Shown: positions 1 to 5,781 of the stretch, one piece after another
Layout: every line of letters begins with the position of its first letter
Position numbering within the stretch: the stretch's first letter is position 1
From: JBKJVQ01 sp046717125
GTDB lineage: Bacteria; Pseudomonadota; Alphaproteobacteria; Rhizobiales; Methyloligellaceae
Length of the DNA: 9,379 nt
Direction of reading: 5' to 3'
Assembly: GCA_046717125.1 (NCBI GenBank)
Contig: JBKJVQ010000183.1
Coordinates: forward strand, 1 to 9,379
Translations under genes and position numbers: made by a program
Notes under the pieces: model-generated
What the model was told of the DNA's origin: nothing
What the model saw: the letters and a program-made list of their open reading frames with translations, nothing else
Database searches by the model: none

Positions 1-504
1 GTATTCGGCTGGCCGATTCTCGCCGGGCACAAGGAGGCGCTGCCGCCAGCTCCGCCGACGCTGCCTCTCGGAACAATCATGATCTGGCGGCCGCCCGCAG
101 CCGCGCGACTCTGCCTCGCGATCTTCGGCGGACTCTATGTCGGTCTCGGCCTTGCGTTTCTCTTTGTCGGCAAGGACGCCGGTCTGTTCTGGTTCGACGC
201 AAAAGGCATGACGCCCCTGACCGCGCGCCTGTTCGCATCGCCCCTGATCGGGCTGGGAGTCGGACTGCTGCTGGTCGCGCGCGCGAGCGACTGGCGCAGC
301 GTACTCACGCCAGCGATCGGCATGATTACGATCGGCATCGCGGTCACGCTGGCGATCGCGCTCGAATGGGCGGCCTTCGCCCCGCAAAGTCCGATTGCCT
401 GGTTCGTCGCGGCGACGCCAGCGACGCTCTTCCTGACAGGTGTCGCCATTCTCGCATCGCGACCGCCACGGGGCGTTTCGAAGGAGCTGCCGATCTCGCC
501 CTAA
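1..504 (+). CDS. Small integral membrane protein, probably 5'-truncated by the window edge
   Basis: The frame is open from base 1 and ends at TAA 502-504. The first ATG is at 79, which would give 141 residues, but it lacks a good Shine-Dalgarno sequence and the frame upstream reads as plausible protein (VFGWPILAGHKEAL...), so the gene probably begins before the window. Counting from Met79, about four hydrophobic spans are visible at residues 10-30, 47-67, 75-97 and 106-126, joined by short loops, with a basic tail at the end. The segment LTPLTARLFASPLIGLGVGLLL looks like one unit of a repeated membrane module, so the full protein may contain a duplicated module upstream; this is inference. 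I recognise no catalytic motif and assign no function. It converges on the downstream gene and shares stop-codon bases with it. An AAGGAGG at 31-37 is too far from ATG 79 to serve it. Confidence 0.6.
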   Translation, partial: VFGWPILAGHKEALPPAPPTLPLGTIMIWRPPAAARLCLAIFGGLYVGLGLAFLFVGKDAGLFWFDAKGMTPLTARLFASPLIGLGVGLLLVARASDWRSVLTPAIGMITIGIAVTLAIALEWAAFAPQSPIAWFVAATPATLFLTGVAILASRPPRGVSKELPISP

Positions 505-1424
505 GACGCGACCCGGACCCAGCCCGTCCCCTCGTGGCCGAAATCGAACAGGTCGGGATGGACGATCTCGGCCAGGATTTCGAGCGAGTCGACGATGCGC
601 GGGCCTGGCCGGTTGAAATAGGCATTGCCGTCCGCCGCATAGACCCGGCCATAGCGTACGGCGCGCAGGTCGCCCCAGCCGGGAAGCTGCGCCATCAGGA
701 CCGCGTCCTCGATCGTGCGCTTCAGATCGTATCCACACGGATGAATCACCACGACATCGGGATCGGCCTCGCGGATCGCTTCCCATTCGAGATAGGGCGA
801 ATGCACGCCGGGTTCGCCAAACAGGTTTCGTCCGCCCGCCAGCGTGACGAGCTCGGGCATCCAGTTGCCCCCGGCCATCAGCGGCTCACACCATTCGATC
901 AGCGCGACACCCGGTCGCTGTTCGACGTCTTCGGTGCGCCGCGCGATCGCCTCGATGCGTCCCTTCAGCCGGCCGACGAGGCGCGCGCCGTCCTGGTCGC
1001 GGCCGAGCGCGCGGGCGACCTGCAGGATGTCGGAGAAAATATCGGCCAGATTGTCGGGCCGGAGAGAGACGATGGTGCAGTCGTGGCTGGACCAGTCGCA
1101 CACTGCCGCTTCGACATCCTTCAGGCTGACGGCGCAGACCTCGCACTGGTCCTGCGTGACGATCACGTCCGGGCTGAGCGCCTTCAGCGCGTCGGCATCG
1201 ACGCGGTAGACGGACAGGCCCTCCGCGACCACGCGCTTCACCTCGCGGTCGATATCGCCGCTCGACCCCGACAGCGGCAGCTTGGCTTCGGTGAGGCTCG
1301 GCAGTCGCCGTATATCGGGCGGGTAATCGCATTCGTGGCTGCGGCCGACGATCTCCTGCAATGCGCCGAGCGCCGCCACGATCTCGGTGGCCGAGGCGAT
1401 TAGGGTAACGACACGCAAGGACAT
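501..1424 (-). CDS. Cobalamin/Fe-siderophore binding-fold protein (COG0614-like), cytosolic, Cys-rich
   Basis: The 307-residue protein has the two-lobed fold of periplasmic B12/Fe-siderophore binding proteins (BtuF/FhuD type). Signs are the N-terminal VVTLIASATEIVAALG (5-20), the helix-rich middle, and the C-terminal DGNAYFNRPGPRIVDSLEIL (265-284). The N-terminus goes straight into the first beta strand with no signal peptide. An in-frame stop lies about 30 bases upstream (near 1452-1454) with no other start codon between, so an exported form from this gene is unlikely. Cysteines fall in motif-like blocks: HECDYP (C32), QDQCEVC (C94, C97), EWCEP (C179) and HPCGYD (C230), which suggests metal or cofactor binding. 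No ABC permease or ATPase gene is adjacent, so a transport role is not supported here. The family is usually labelled cobalamin-binding protein; the true ligand is unknown to me. The gene's stop shares bases 502-503 with the convergent gene. Confidence 0.85.
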   Translation of the reverse strand: MSLRVVTLIASATEIVAALGALQEIVGRSHECDYPPDIRRLPSLTEAKLPLSGSSGDIDREVKRVVAEGLSVYRVDADALKALSPDVIVTQDQCEVCAVSLKDVEAAVCDWSSHDCTIVSLRPDNLADIFSDILQVARALGRDQDGARLVGRLKGRIEAIARRTEDVEQRPGVALIEWCEPLMAGGNWMPELVTLAGGRNLFGEPGVHSPYLEWEAIREADPDVVVIHPCGYDLKRTIEDAVLMAQLPGWGDLRAVRYGRVYAADGNAYFNRPGPRIVDSLEILAEIVHPDLFDFGHEGTGWVRVAS

Positions 1425-1556
1425 CGGCGGACTTTCAGGTTTCGAGGACGATCAGGGACCAGCCATCAGATGTAACGCGGCCGTGTTGCCCCCGCGATCA
1501 CAGCATTGAGAAGCTCAGTAACCGATCCCGGCCGGAATACGAATTGATCTGCACGC

Positions 1557-1570
1557 GACCCGATCGGGTC
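1557..1570. repeat. 14-bp perfect palindrome upstream of the secreted mini-protein
   Basis: GACCCGATCGGGTC reads the same on both strands. It sits 26 bases before the ATG at 1597, in the divergent gap between the binding-fold gene and the mini-protein gene. It could be a regulator operator or a small 5' UTR hairpin. The sequence does not decide between these, and in GC-rich DNA it may be chance. Confidence 0.35.
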
Positions 1571-1585
1571 ACGACAACAAAAATT

Positions 1586-1590
1586 GGAGA
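1586..1590 (+). promoter_or_regulatory. Shine-Dalgarno site of the mini-protein gene
   Basis: GGAGA lies 6 bases before ATG 1597. This is the main support that the short reading frame is translated. Confidence 0.6.
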
Positions 1591-1596
1591 TGAGAG

Positions 1597-1731
1597 ATGA
1601 CCAATTTCGTCAAAGCCTTTGCACTCGCCCTGACCGTGTTCGCAACGTCGCAGGCGATGGTTTCAACCGCCTCTGCGCAGCCGGACGCCTATGGCTGGGC
1701 TTATCCGGACCAGTTCAAGGGCAACCGCTAA
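1597..1731 (+). CDS. Secreted mini-protein of 44 residues with a cleavable signal peptide
   Basis: ATG at 1597 is preceded by GGAGA at 1586-1590 with a 6-base spacer, and TAA is at 1729-1731. Residues 1-6 (MTNFVK) form a short basic n-region, residues 7-25 a hydrophobic core, and ASA at 25-27 a typical signal peptidase I site. Cleavage there would leave about 17 residues, QPDAYGWAYPDQFKGNR, rich in Tyr, Trp and Phe and ending in a basic tail. Codons show GC-rich third positions like the neighbours. The gene is divergent from the binding-fold gene and is followed after 5 bases by repeat copy A and then a strong hairpin, consistent with a single-gene transcript. I do not recognise the family. 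A larger, periplasm-targeted but degraded gene is an alternative, but the good ribosome site and clean signal peptide favour a real small gene. Confidence 0.65.
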   Translation: MTNFVKAFALALTVFATSQAMVSTASAQPDAYGWAYPDQFKGNR

Positions 1732-1736
1732 TCACC

Positions 1737-1843
1737 CGATCACGATGACTTCGGTTCAATCCGAAGTCTTGAAACGTGATCGGTTGCAAGAGTTGAGCAT
1801 GATGTCGTCCGAAAACCGCTGCACACTTTTCGGCATCATGCTC
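1737..1843 (+). repeat. Composite two-hairpin intergenic element, copy A
   Basis: Module I (1737-1782) has outer arms GATCACG and CGTGATC, an inner stem containing ACTTCGG / CCGAAGT, and the loop TTCAAT. After a 12-base linker, module II (1795-1843) has outer arms GAGCATGATG / CATCATGCTC (10 bp, perfect), a one-sided TCGT bulge, inner arms CCGAAAA / TTTTCGG (7 bp, perfect) and an 11-base loop. Module II differs from copy B by one base (CTGCAC in place of CTTCAC). It begins 5 bases after the mini-protein stop. The type resembles BIME/RIME-like palindromic elements of proteobacteria; the exact family was not checked. Confidence 0.9.
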
Positions 1844-1845
1844 GG

Positions 1846-1878
1846 CCGCACGGCAGGGCGTCCCCCCCTGCCGTGCGG
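1846..1878. terminator. 13-bp perfect hairpin between the convergent mini-protein and gloB genes
   Basis: CCGCACGGCAGGG (1846-1858) pairs fully with CCCTGCCGTGCGG (1866-1878) across a 7-base loop. It starts one base past the gloB stop on the minus strand and follows repeat copy A on the plus strand. The position fits a bidirectional terminator for two converging transcripts. Neither side has a clear T-tract, so it may act by protecting 3' ends instead. Confidence 0.55.
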
Positions 1879-1879
1879 T

Positions 1880-2647
1880 TCATGCCCGATCCTTCATCCG
1901 CCGCAATGTGGCAAACATTTCTCCATCGTCCGCGTCGCTTAGGCCCAGAAGCTGCCTGATCTCGGGACTGTCCGCGCGCAGGAACGGGTTGGTCGCGCGC
2001 TCTTTGGCCAGCGTCGTCGGCAAGGTCGGCAGATGTTTTTCCCGCAATCGCCCGACCTCTTCGGCGCGTTGCACCAGCGCGGCATTGCCCGGCTCGACCG
2101 ACAGCGCGAAACGCGCGTTGGCGACGGTATATTCATGTCCGCAATAGAACGTCGTCTCGTCCGGCAGCGACGCGATCTTGCGAAGTGACCGCCACATCGT
2201 CTCCGCGTCGCCTTCGAGCAGCCTGCCGCATCCCATGGCGAACAGCGTGTCGCCGACGAACGCGACATTCTCTTCTGGCAAATGATACGTGACGTGACCG
2301 TTCGTATGGCCGGGGGTTTCGATCACCGCGACTGCGATCGCGCCGAGATCGAGGCGATCGCCTTCCCGCACCGTGCGGTCGATGCCCGGAATGCCCGACC
2401 GCTCGCGTTCCGGGCCGACGATCTCGCAACCGAAATCCTGCTTCAGACCGGCGTTGCCGGCGACATGATCGCCGTGATGATGCGTTGTCAGGATGTGCGT
2501 GAGACGCCAGCCCTTCGCCTCAAGAGCATCTCGCACCGCGCCATAGTCGGGCGCATCGATCGAAAGTGTGACGCCCGATGAAGCGTCATGGACGAGCACG
2601 CCGTAATTGTCGCTGCGGCAGGGAAACTGAAAGAACTCGACGGGCAT
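1880..2647 (-). CDS. gloB: Hydroxyacylglutathione hydrolase (glyoxalase II)
   Basis: The enzyme hydrolyses S-D-lactoylglutathione to D-lactate and glutathione, the second step of methylglyoxal detoxification in the cytosol. The 255-residue protein has the usual bacterial length and an intact binuclear metal site of the metallo-beta-lactamase fold: THHHGDH (H56, H58, D60, H61), TPGH (H114), VGDTLF (D133) and CGHEY (H171). The C-terminal part (about 172-255), with KERATNPFLR at 215-224, is the glutathione-binding helical domain. ATG at 2647 opens with MPVEFFQFPCRSDNYG, as expected for the family. The ribosome site is weak. Repeat copy B lies only 16 bases upstream with module II nearest the start, so the transcript probably begins within or beyond the element. 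The methyltransferase gene is divergent, a neighbour pair often seen in alphaproteobacteria. Confidence 0.96.
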   Translation of the reverse strand: MPVEFFQFPCRSDNYGVLVHDASSGVTLSIDAPDYGAVRDALEAKGWRLTHILTTHHHGDHVAGNAGLKQDFGCEIVGPERERSGIPGIDRTVREGDRLDLGAIAVAVIETPGHTNGHVTYHLPEENVAFVGDTLFAMGCGRLLEGDAETMWRSLRKIASLPDETTFYCGHEYTVANARFALSVEPGNAALVQRAEEVGRLREKHLPTLPTTLAKERATNPFLRADSPEIRQLLGLSDADDGEMFATLRRMKDRA

Positions 2648-2663
2648 GATGCGCGCGAACCTA

Positions 2664-2765
2664 GAGCATGATGCCGAAAAGTGTGAAGCGGTTTTCGGAC
2701 GACATCATGCTCAAACTTTTGAATCGATCACGTTCATGACTTCGGATTCCGAGGTCATCGTGATC
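2664..2765 (-). repeat. Composite two-hairpin intergenic element, copy B (inverted)
   Basis: Read on the minus strand, module I is 2765-2725 with a short tip (TCGG-AAT-CCGA), followed by a linker and then module II at 2712-2664. Module II matches copy D at 48 of 49 positions and copy A at 48 of 49. It lies in the 188-base divergent gap between gloB and the methyltransferase gene, oriented so that module II abuts gloB. It is the only copy inverted relative to the other three. Confidence 0.9.
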
Positions 2766-2781
2766 TGGCGCCGCGCTTCGA

Positions 2782-2809
2782 TTGAAATTGGCGCGGGAAC
2801 CGGGAGAAT
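2782..2809 (+). promoter_or_regulatory. Possible promoter of the methyltransferase gene
   Basis: TTGAAA at 2782-2787 is followed after 16 bases by GAGAAT at 2804-2809, a loose -35/-10 pair about 27 bases before ATG 2836. The match is weak and GC-rich alphaproteobacterial promoters are hard to call by eye. Confidence 0.25.
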
Positions 2810-2835
2810 GCACCGTCGAACGGGATCGGTGAGCC

Positions 2836-3576
2836 ATGCACTGCGACATCGTCGATCTACGCGAATTCTATGCAAGACCGCTCGGCTCGGTCGTCCGGCG
2901 TATTCTCGGCCAACGCATCAGGAGGCGCTGGCGCGATGTGCGCGGCATGCGCGTGCTCGGGATCGGCTTCGCCGCGCCCTATCTCGGACATTTCCGCGGC
3001 GAGGCGCGCATGCTGGCGGCATTCATGCCCGCCGAACAGGGCGTTGCGCGGTGGCCGGTAGAAGGGCCGTGCCACGCGGCGCTGGTCGATTGCGCTGACC
3101 TGCCCCTGCCCGATGCCTCGATGGACCGGATCGTTCTCGTGCACGGGCTCGAAAGCGCCGAAAACTCGCGCGCCATGCTCGCCGAGATTTGGCGCGTGCT
3201 TGCCGCCAACGGACGCGTGCTGATCGTCGCTCCGAACCGGCGCGGCCTGTGGGCGCGCTTCGATGCAACGCCCTTCGGCCAGGGTCGCCCCTATAGCCGG
3301 GGTCAGCTCACCCGGCTCCTCAACGATGCGCAATTCTCTCCGGTTGACTGGAGCCAGGCGTTGTATCTGCCGCCGCTTAATTGGCCGATCCTCTTGCGCT
3401 GGGCGGCCGCGCTCGAGCGGCTCGGCGCAGCGCTTTGGCCCGCGTTTTCGGGCGTCGTCATGATCGAGGCGTCGAAACAGGTCTATGCGCGCCTTCCCGA
3501 CCGGGAAGCCGAGCGGGTCCGGCGGCTTGCGCCCGTGCCGGCGGCGGTTGCCACGCAGAGGGTTCGGCACGGCTAG
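2836..3576 (+). CDS. Class I SAM-dependent methyltransferase (Methyltransferase_11 type)
   Basis: The 246-residue protein has a Rossmann-type methyltransferase core. LGIGFAAPYL (41-50) is the SAM-binding motif I, LPLPDASMDRIVLVHGLE (89-106) is the strand 4 region, and LAANGRVLIVAPNRRGLWAR (122-141) is the post-motif strand and helix typical of the family. The substrate cannot be read from the sequence. Start ATG 2836 has GGTGAG 4 bases upstream. It is divergent from gloB, a conserved pairing in alphaproteobacteria as I recall it, but a link to glyoxal metabolism is inference. The last 45 codons are arginine- and alanine-rich and look like an unconserved tail. An 8-bp inverted repeat (3533-3540 / 3565-3572, CCGTGCCG / CGGCACGG) lies just before the stop. 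The TAG stop (3574-3576) overlaps the first base of repeat copy C. Confidence 0.88.
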   Translation: MHCDIVDLREFYARPLGSVVRRILGQRIRRRWRDVRGMRVLGIGFAAPYLGHFRGEARMLAAFMPAEQGVARWPVEGPCHAALVDCADLPLPDASMDRIVLVHGLESAENSRAMLAEIWRVLAANGRVLIVAPNRRGLWARFDATPFGQGRPYSRGQLTRLLNDAQFSPVDWSQALYLPPLNWPILLRWAAALERLGAALWPAFSGVVMIEASKQVYARLPDREAERVRRLAPVPAAVATQRVRHG

Positions 3577-3709
3577 ATCACGATGACTTCGGATTTGATC
3601 AACCCGAAGTCATGAAAATGATCGGATTCAATAGTTTGAGCATGATGTCGTTCGAGAACCGCTCACACCCCGGATCAAGTCCGGGGCAAGCTTTTTCGGC
3701 ATCATGCTC
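3576..3709 (+). repeat. Composite two-hairpin intergenic element, copy C, with a nested palindrome
   Basis: Module I is 3576-3623 with a perfect 10-bp inner stem, ATGACTTCGG / CCGAAGTCAT, and a longer tip. Module II is 3638-3709, 72 bases instead of 49, because its apical loop has gained about 23 bases that hold another palindrome (3668-3686). Outer arms GAGCATGATG / CATCATGCTC are intact. The inner arm is TCGAGAA against TTTTCGG, so both changes leave G-U pairs in a plus-strand RNA. Confidence 0.9.
3668..3686 (+). repeat. Nested palindrome inside copy C, terminator-like
   Basis: CCCCGGATCAAGTCCGGGG forms a 7-bp stem with a TCAAG loop and is followed 5 bases later by TTTTT (3692-3696). The core CCGGATCAAGTCCGG is a dispersed palindrome familiar from many alphaproteobacterial genomes, so it was probably acquired by the element. 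The following T run could make it an intrinsic terminator for the methyltransferase gene. Confidence 0.6.
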
Positions 3710-3805
3710 GCGGGAAAAATCGCCAGTCGTTAAGTTTTTCACGATCCGCTTCAGCCGCCATTAGCCCCTGCCGTCGTAGGCTTCTTCCCACGACCGAGGG
3801 GCCAG

Positions 3806-4579
3806 ATGATCACGTTGAAACTAATTGGGGCGCCGGCTTTCAGCGTCGAGGTGCGGAAGGACGGCGCGTTCGTTTACGCGGCGATCAACGACGCCCTGTG
3901 CGCGGCGACGGGCCTCATGCGCGAAACATTCGTCGGCCGTACGCCCGAAGAGTGCTTCCCGGGCGACGTGGGCAGGCGGCTCGTCGAGCATTACAGGCGG
4001 GCCGTTGAGGCGGACCTGTCGGAGGAATTTGTCGATTTTTTCGATCTACCTGGCGGGCAGATGTGGTGGCGCACGACCTTGACCTTCATCGCCGAAGCGA
4101 CGGTCGAGCGGATCGGCTACTGCCTCGGCATCTGCGTTAACGTGACCGCCGAAAAGCACGCCGAAGCTGAGTTGCGGGATGCCAATCTCAGGCTTGAGCT
4201 CGCCTTCGATGCCATCGGCGGGGCGCACTGGCAATACGATCTCGATACAGATGAATTCGATCCCTCGCCCAGCCTTGCGCTTGTCGCGGGCGAAATGGCG
4301 CCGCGAAAGCTCGGCCTGCACGAATGGCGCATCCTGATCGCGCCTGAAGACCTGGCGCGGGTGTCGTTCCTTCCCCTGGCCCTGGCGAGCGGGATCGCAT
4401 GGAAATCGAATACCTCATCCGCCGCGCCGATGGCGCACTACGCTGGATGCGCTGCGTCAGTCGCGTGGTCTGCAATTCCGATGGTCTGCCCTCCCGCATT
4501 CTCGGGGTCACACTCGACGTCACCGAACAGAAGCTGCGCGAGTTCGACCTTGTACGGGACGCCTCGCGCGACAGCCTGA
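3806..4579 (+). CDS. N-terminal fragment: PAS sensor part of the broken diguanylate cyclase
   Basis: As it stands the frame encodes 257 residues. Residues 8-117 form one PAS domain, starting after the core DGAFVYAAINDALCAATG and ending in the usual strand and DxT-like exit, GICVNVTAEKHAEAEL. Residues 117-132 are a charged helical linker. Residues 130-196 begin a second PAS domain (LELAFDAIGGAHWQYDLDTD). From about residue 197 to 257 the translation (IAWKSNTSSAAPMAHYAG...) is out of frame and Ser/Ala/Pro-rich, unlike any family. No ligand-binding residue for haem or flavin could be identified. It overlaps the GGDEF fragment by 181 bases in another frame, which normal adjacent genes rarely do. 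If expressed it would be a sensor with no output domain. Confidence 0.6.
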   Translation: MITLKLIGAPAFSVEVRKDGAFVYAAINDALCAATGLMRETFVGRTPEECFPGDVGRRLVEHYRRAVEADLSEEFVDFFDLPGGQMWWRTTLTFIAEATVERIGYCLGICVNVTAEKHAEAELRDANLRLELAFDAIGGAHWQYDLDTDEFDPSPSLALVAGEMAPRKLGLHEWRILIAPEDLARVSFLPLALASGIAWKSNTSSAAPMAHYAGCAASVAWSAIPMVCPPAFSGSHSTSPNRSCASSTLYGTPRATA

Positions 4580-5058
4580 CCGGTCTCGGCAACCGGCGCG
4601 CCTTCGAGACCTACCTCGCCGGCGCGGTCGCGCATGCCGAACGCAGCGGGCGGACGCTGTCGCTCCTCCTGCTCGACCTTGACCGCTTTAAGCCCGTGAA
4701 CGACCGTTTCGGTCATGCGGTCGGCGACCAGGTGCTGGTCGAGGCGGCCGCCCGTATCAAGAGCGCGATCCGCCCCTACGACATGGCCGCGCGCCTCGGC
4801 GGCGACGAATTCGTGGTCGTGGCGCAGGACGCCGATCCCGCCGGCGCCTTGGCGCTGGCGACGCGCATTCGCGACCTGTTTTCCGCGCAGTTTCCGACCG
4901 AAATCGGTCGCGTGCCGGTCGGCGTCAGCATCGGTATCGCGCAGCATCGGTGCGGTGGCACCACAGACCATCTCCTGCGCGAGGCGGACGCAAATCTCTA
5001 CGCCATGAAACGCACAAGGGGTCCCGCAGGCGGGAAGCACGACAACCGCGCGGCTTAG
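4399..5058 (+). CDS. C-terminal fragment: GGDEF diguanylate cyclase part
   Basis: The frame opens at 4348 after an in-frame TGA at 4345-4347; its first ATG is 4399, giving 219 residues. Residues 1-45 are the second half of a PAS domain (RADGALRWM, GVTLDVTEQK). Residues 55-210 are a complete GGDEF domain: DSLTGLGNRRAF (58-69), LLDLDRFKPVNDRFGH (91-106), an inhibitory I-site RPYD (125-128) five residues before the active-site GGDEF (134-138), and VSIGIA (176-181). All signature residues for diguanylate cyclase activity with product inhibition are present. An internal start inside a PAS domain with only GCGGGA upstream is a poor translation start, so this part is probably not made efficiently unless the frameshift is absent or bypassed. 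It converges on metW with 60 bases between the stops. Confidence 0.75.
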   Translation: MEIEYLIRRADGALRWMRCVSRVVCNSDGLPSRILGVTLDVTEQKLREFDLVRDASRDSLTGLGNRRAFETYLAGAVAHAERSGRTLSLLLLDLDRFKPVNDRFGHAVGDQVLVEAAARIKSAIRPYDMAARLGGDEFVVVAQDADPAGALALATRIRDLFSAQFPTEIGRVPVGVSIGIAQHRCGGTTDHLLREADANLYAMKRTRGPAGGKHDNRAA

Positions 5059-5118
5059 AGGGCGTCATTGCAAGGTCGAAAGCCGGCGAAGCGCGAACTG
5101 CTGCCCGGAAAACCGCGC

Positions 5119-5781
5119 TTACTCCCGCTTCCCGTTGCGCGTGAGCAGGAACACCGCCTGTTCGGCGATCAGGTTCTGCACGGCCAGCGGCATGGCCCAC
5201 GCCATCTTGCCGCCTCGTGAATCAAGCGCCGCCGAGCGCTCGACCTTCGCGCCGACCGTGTCGCACAGAGCGACGAAGTCCTTGATCGTGCAGAAATGGA
5301 TGTTGGGCGTGTCGTACCATTGCTCGCGCAGATTCGCGGTCACGGGCATGCGGCCGAAAAACATGAGCTGGGCGCGGATGCGCCAATGGCCGAAATTCGG
5401 GAACGAGACGATGACGCGGCGGCCGATGCGCAGGAGCTGGCTTAGCACGAGGCGCGGGTGATACGTCGCCTGGATGGTCTGCGAAAGGATGGCATAGTCG
5501 AAGGCATCATCGGGATAGTCGAGAAGATCGGAATCGGCGTCGCCCTGGATCACGGACAGGCCGCGCGCGACGCACGAATTCACCCCGGCCTGCGAAATCT
5601 CGACGCCGCGCCCGTCGACGCGAAGCCGCTCCGTCAGGAGCGTCAGCAACGCGCCGTCGCCGCAGCCGACATCGAGCACGCGGCTGCCCCGCTCGACCAT
5701 CCCGGCGATCTGAAGCAGGTCGACGCGCCCTTCCGCCGCGCGAATCGCCGGCTGGGAGCTCGGAGGGGCGTCCATCGTCAT
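5119..5781 (-). CDS. metW: MetW, methionine biosynthesis methyltransferase-fold protein
   Basis: MetW is the partner of MetX in many proteobacteria; it has a SAM-dependent methyltransferase fold and is needed for full homoserine acylation, and its own reaction is not settled. The 220-residue protein shows RVDLLQIAGMVERGSRVLDVGCGDG (19-43, motif I), EISQAGV (61-67), FDYAILSQTIQAT (94-106), and the MetW-specific FPNFGHWRIRAQL (127-139) and WYDTPNIHFCTIKDF (155-169). Length is normal for the family. Its ATG (5781-5779) overlaps the metX TGA (5780-5778) as ATGA, so the two are translationally coupled in one transcript read leftward. It faces the GGDEF fragment tail to tail. I saw no terminator in the 60-base gap. 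Confidence 0.96.
   Translation of the reverse strand: MTMDAPPSSQPAIRAAEGRVDLLQIAGMVERGSRVLDVGCGDGALLTLLTERLRVDGRGVEISQAGVNSCVARGLSVIQGDADSDLLDYPDDAFDYAILSQTIQATYHPRLVLSQLLRIGRRVIVSFPNFGHWRIRAQLMFFGRMPVTANLREQWYDTPNIHFCTIKDFVALCDTVGAKVERSAALDSRGGKMAWAMPLAVQNLIAEQAVFLLTRNGKRE

Larger units (their letters stand above)
3806..5058 (+). pseudogene. PAS-PAS-GGDEF diguanylate cyclase gene interrupted by a -1 frameshift
   Basis: Two reading frames join into one sensible 417-residue protein if one G is restored in the GGG at 4391-4393. The first frame ends its homology with EDLARV...LALASG, and the second resumes as DRMEIEYLIRRADGALRWM, the usual continuation of a PAS domain. The join falls inside the second PAS domain, so neither half is a natural product boundary. 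Restored domain order is PAS1 (about 8-117), a short helical linker, PAS2 (about 130-240) and GGDEF (about 255-405). The intact product would make c-di-GMP from two GTP in response to a signal sensed by PAS; no transmembrane span is visible, so it would be cytosolic. A sequencing error would look identical. Start ATG 3806 follows GAGGGG at 3796-3801. Confidence 0.75.

Noticed and set aside
2..82. Possible end of an upstream gene stopping at TGA 80-82 in an ATGA overlap
   Set aside because: Its translation is arginine- and cysteine-rich and unlike a protein, while the frame of the membrane protein reads well from base 1.
3..1403. Long open frame on the plus strand opposite the binding-fold gene (to 1403)
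   Set aside because: It is the complement of a well-supported conserved gene in GC-rich DNA; its translation is Arg/Asp/Ala-rich and matches no family.
2661..2849. Short frames inside the repeats reading MMSSENRFTLFGIML and similar
   Set aside because: The shared peptide is just the translation of module II; it appears in different contexts without ribosome sites and reflects DNA repeat identity, not a protein family.
5059..5118. CGTCATTGCAAGG...GCGAAGC resembling a dispersed bacterial repeat
   Set aside because: The likeness is partial, only one copy is in the window and no hairpin forms clearly; I could not support a repeat call.
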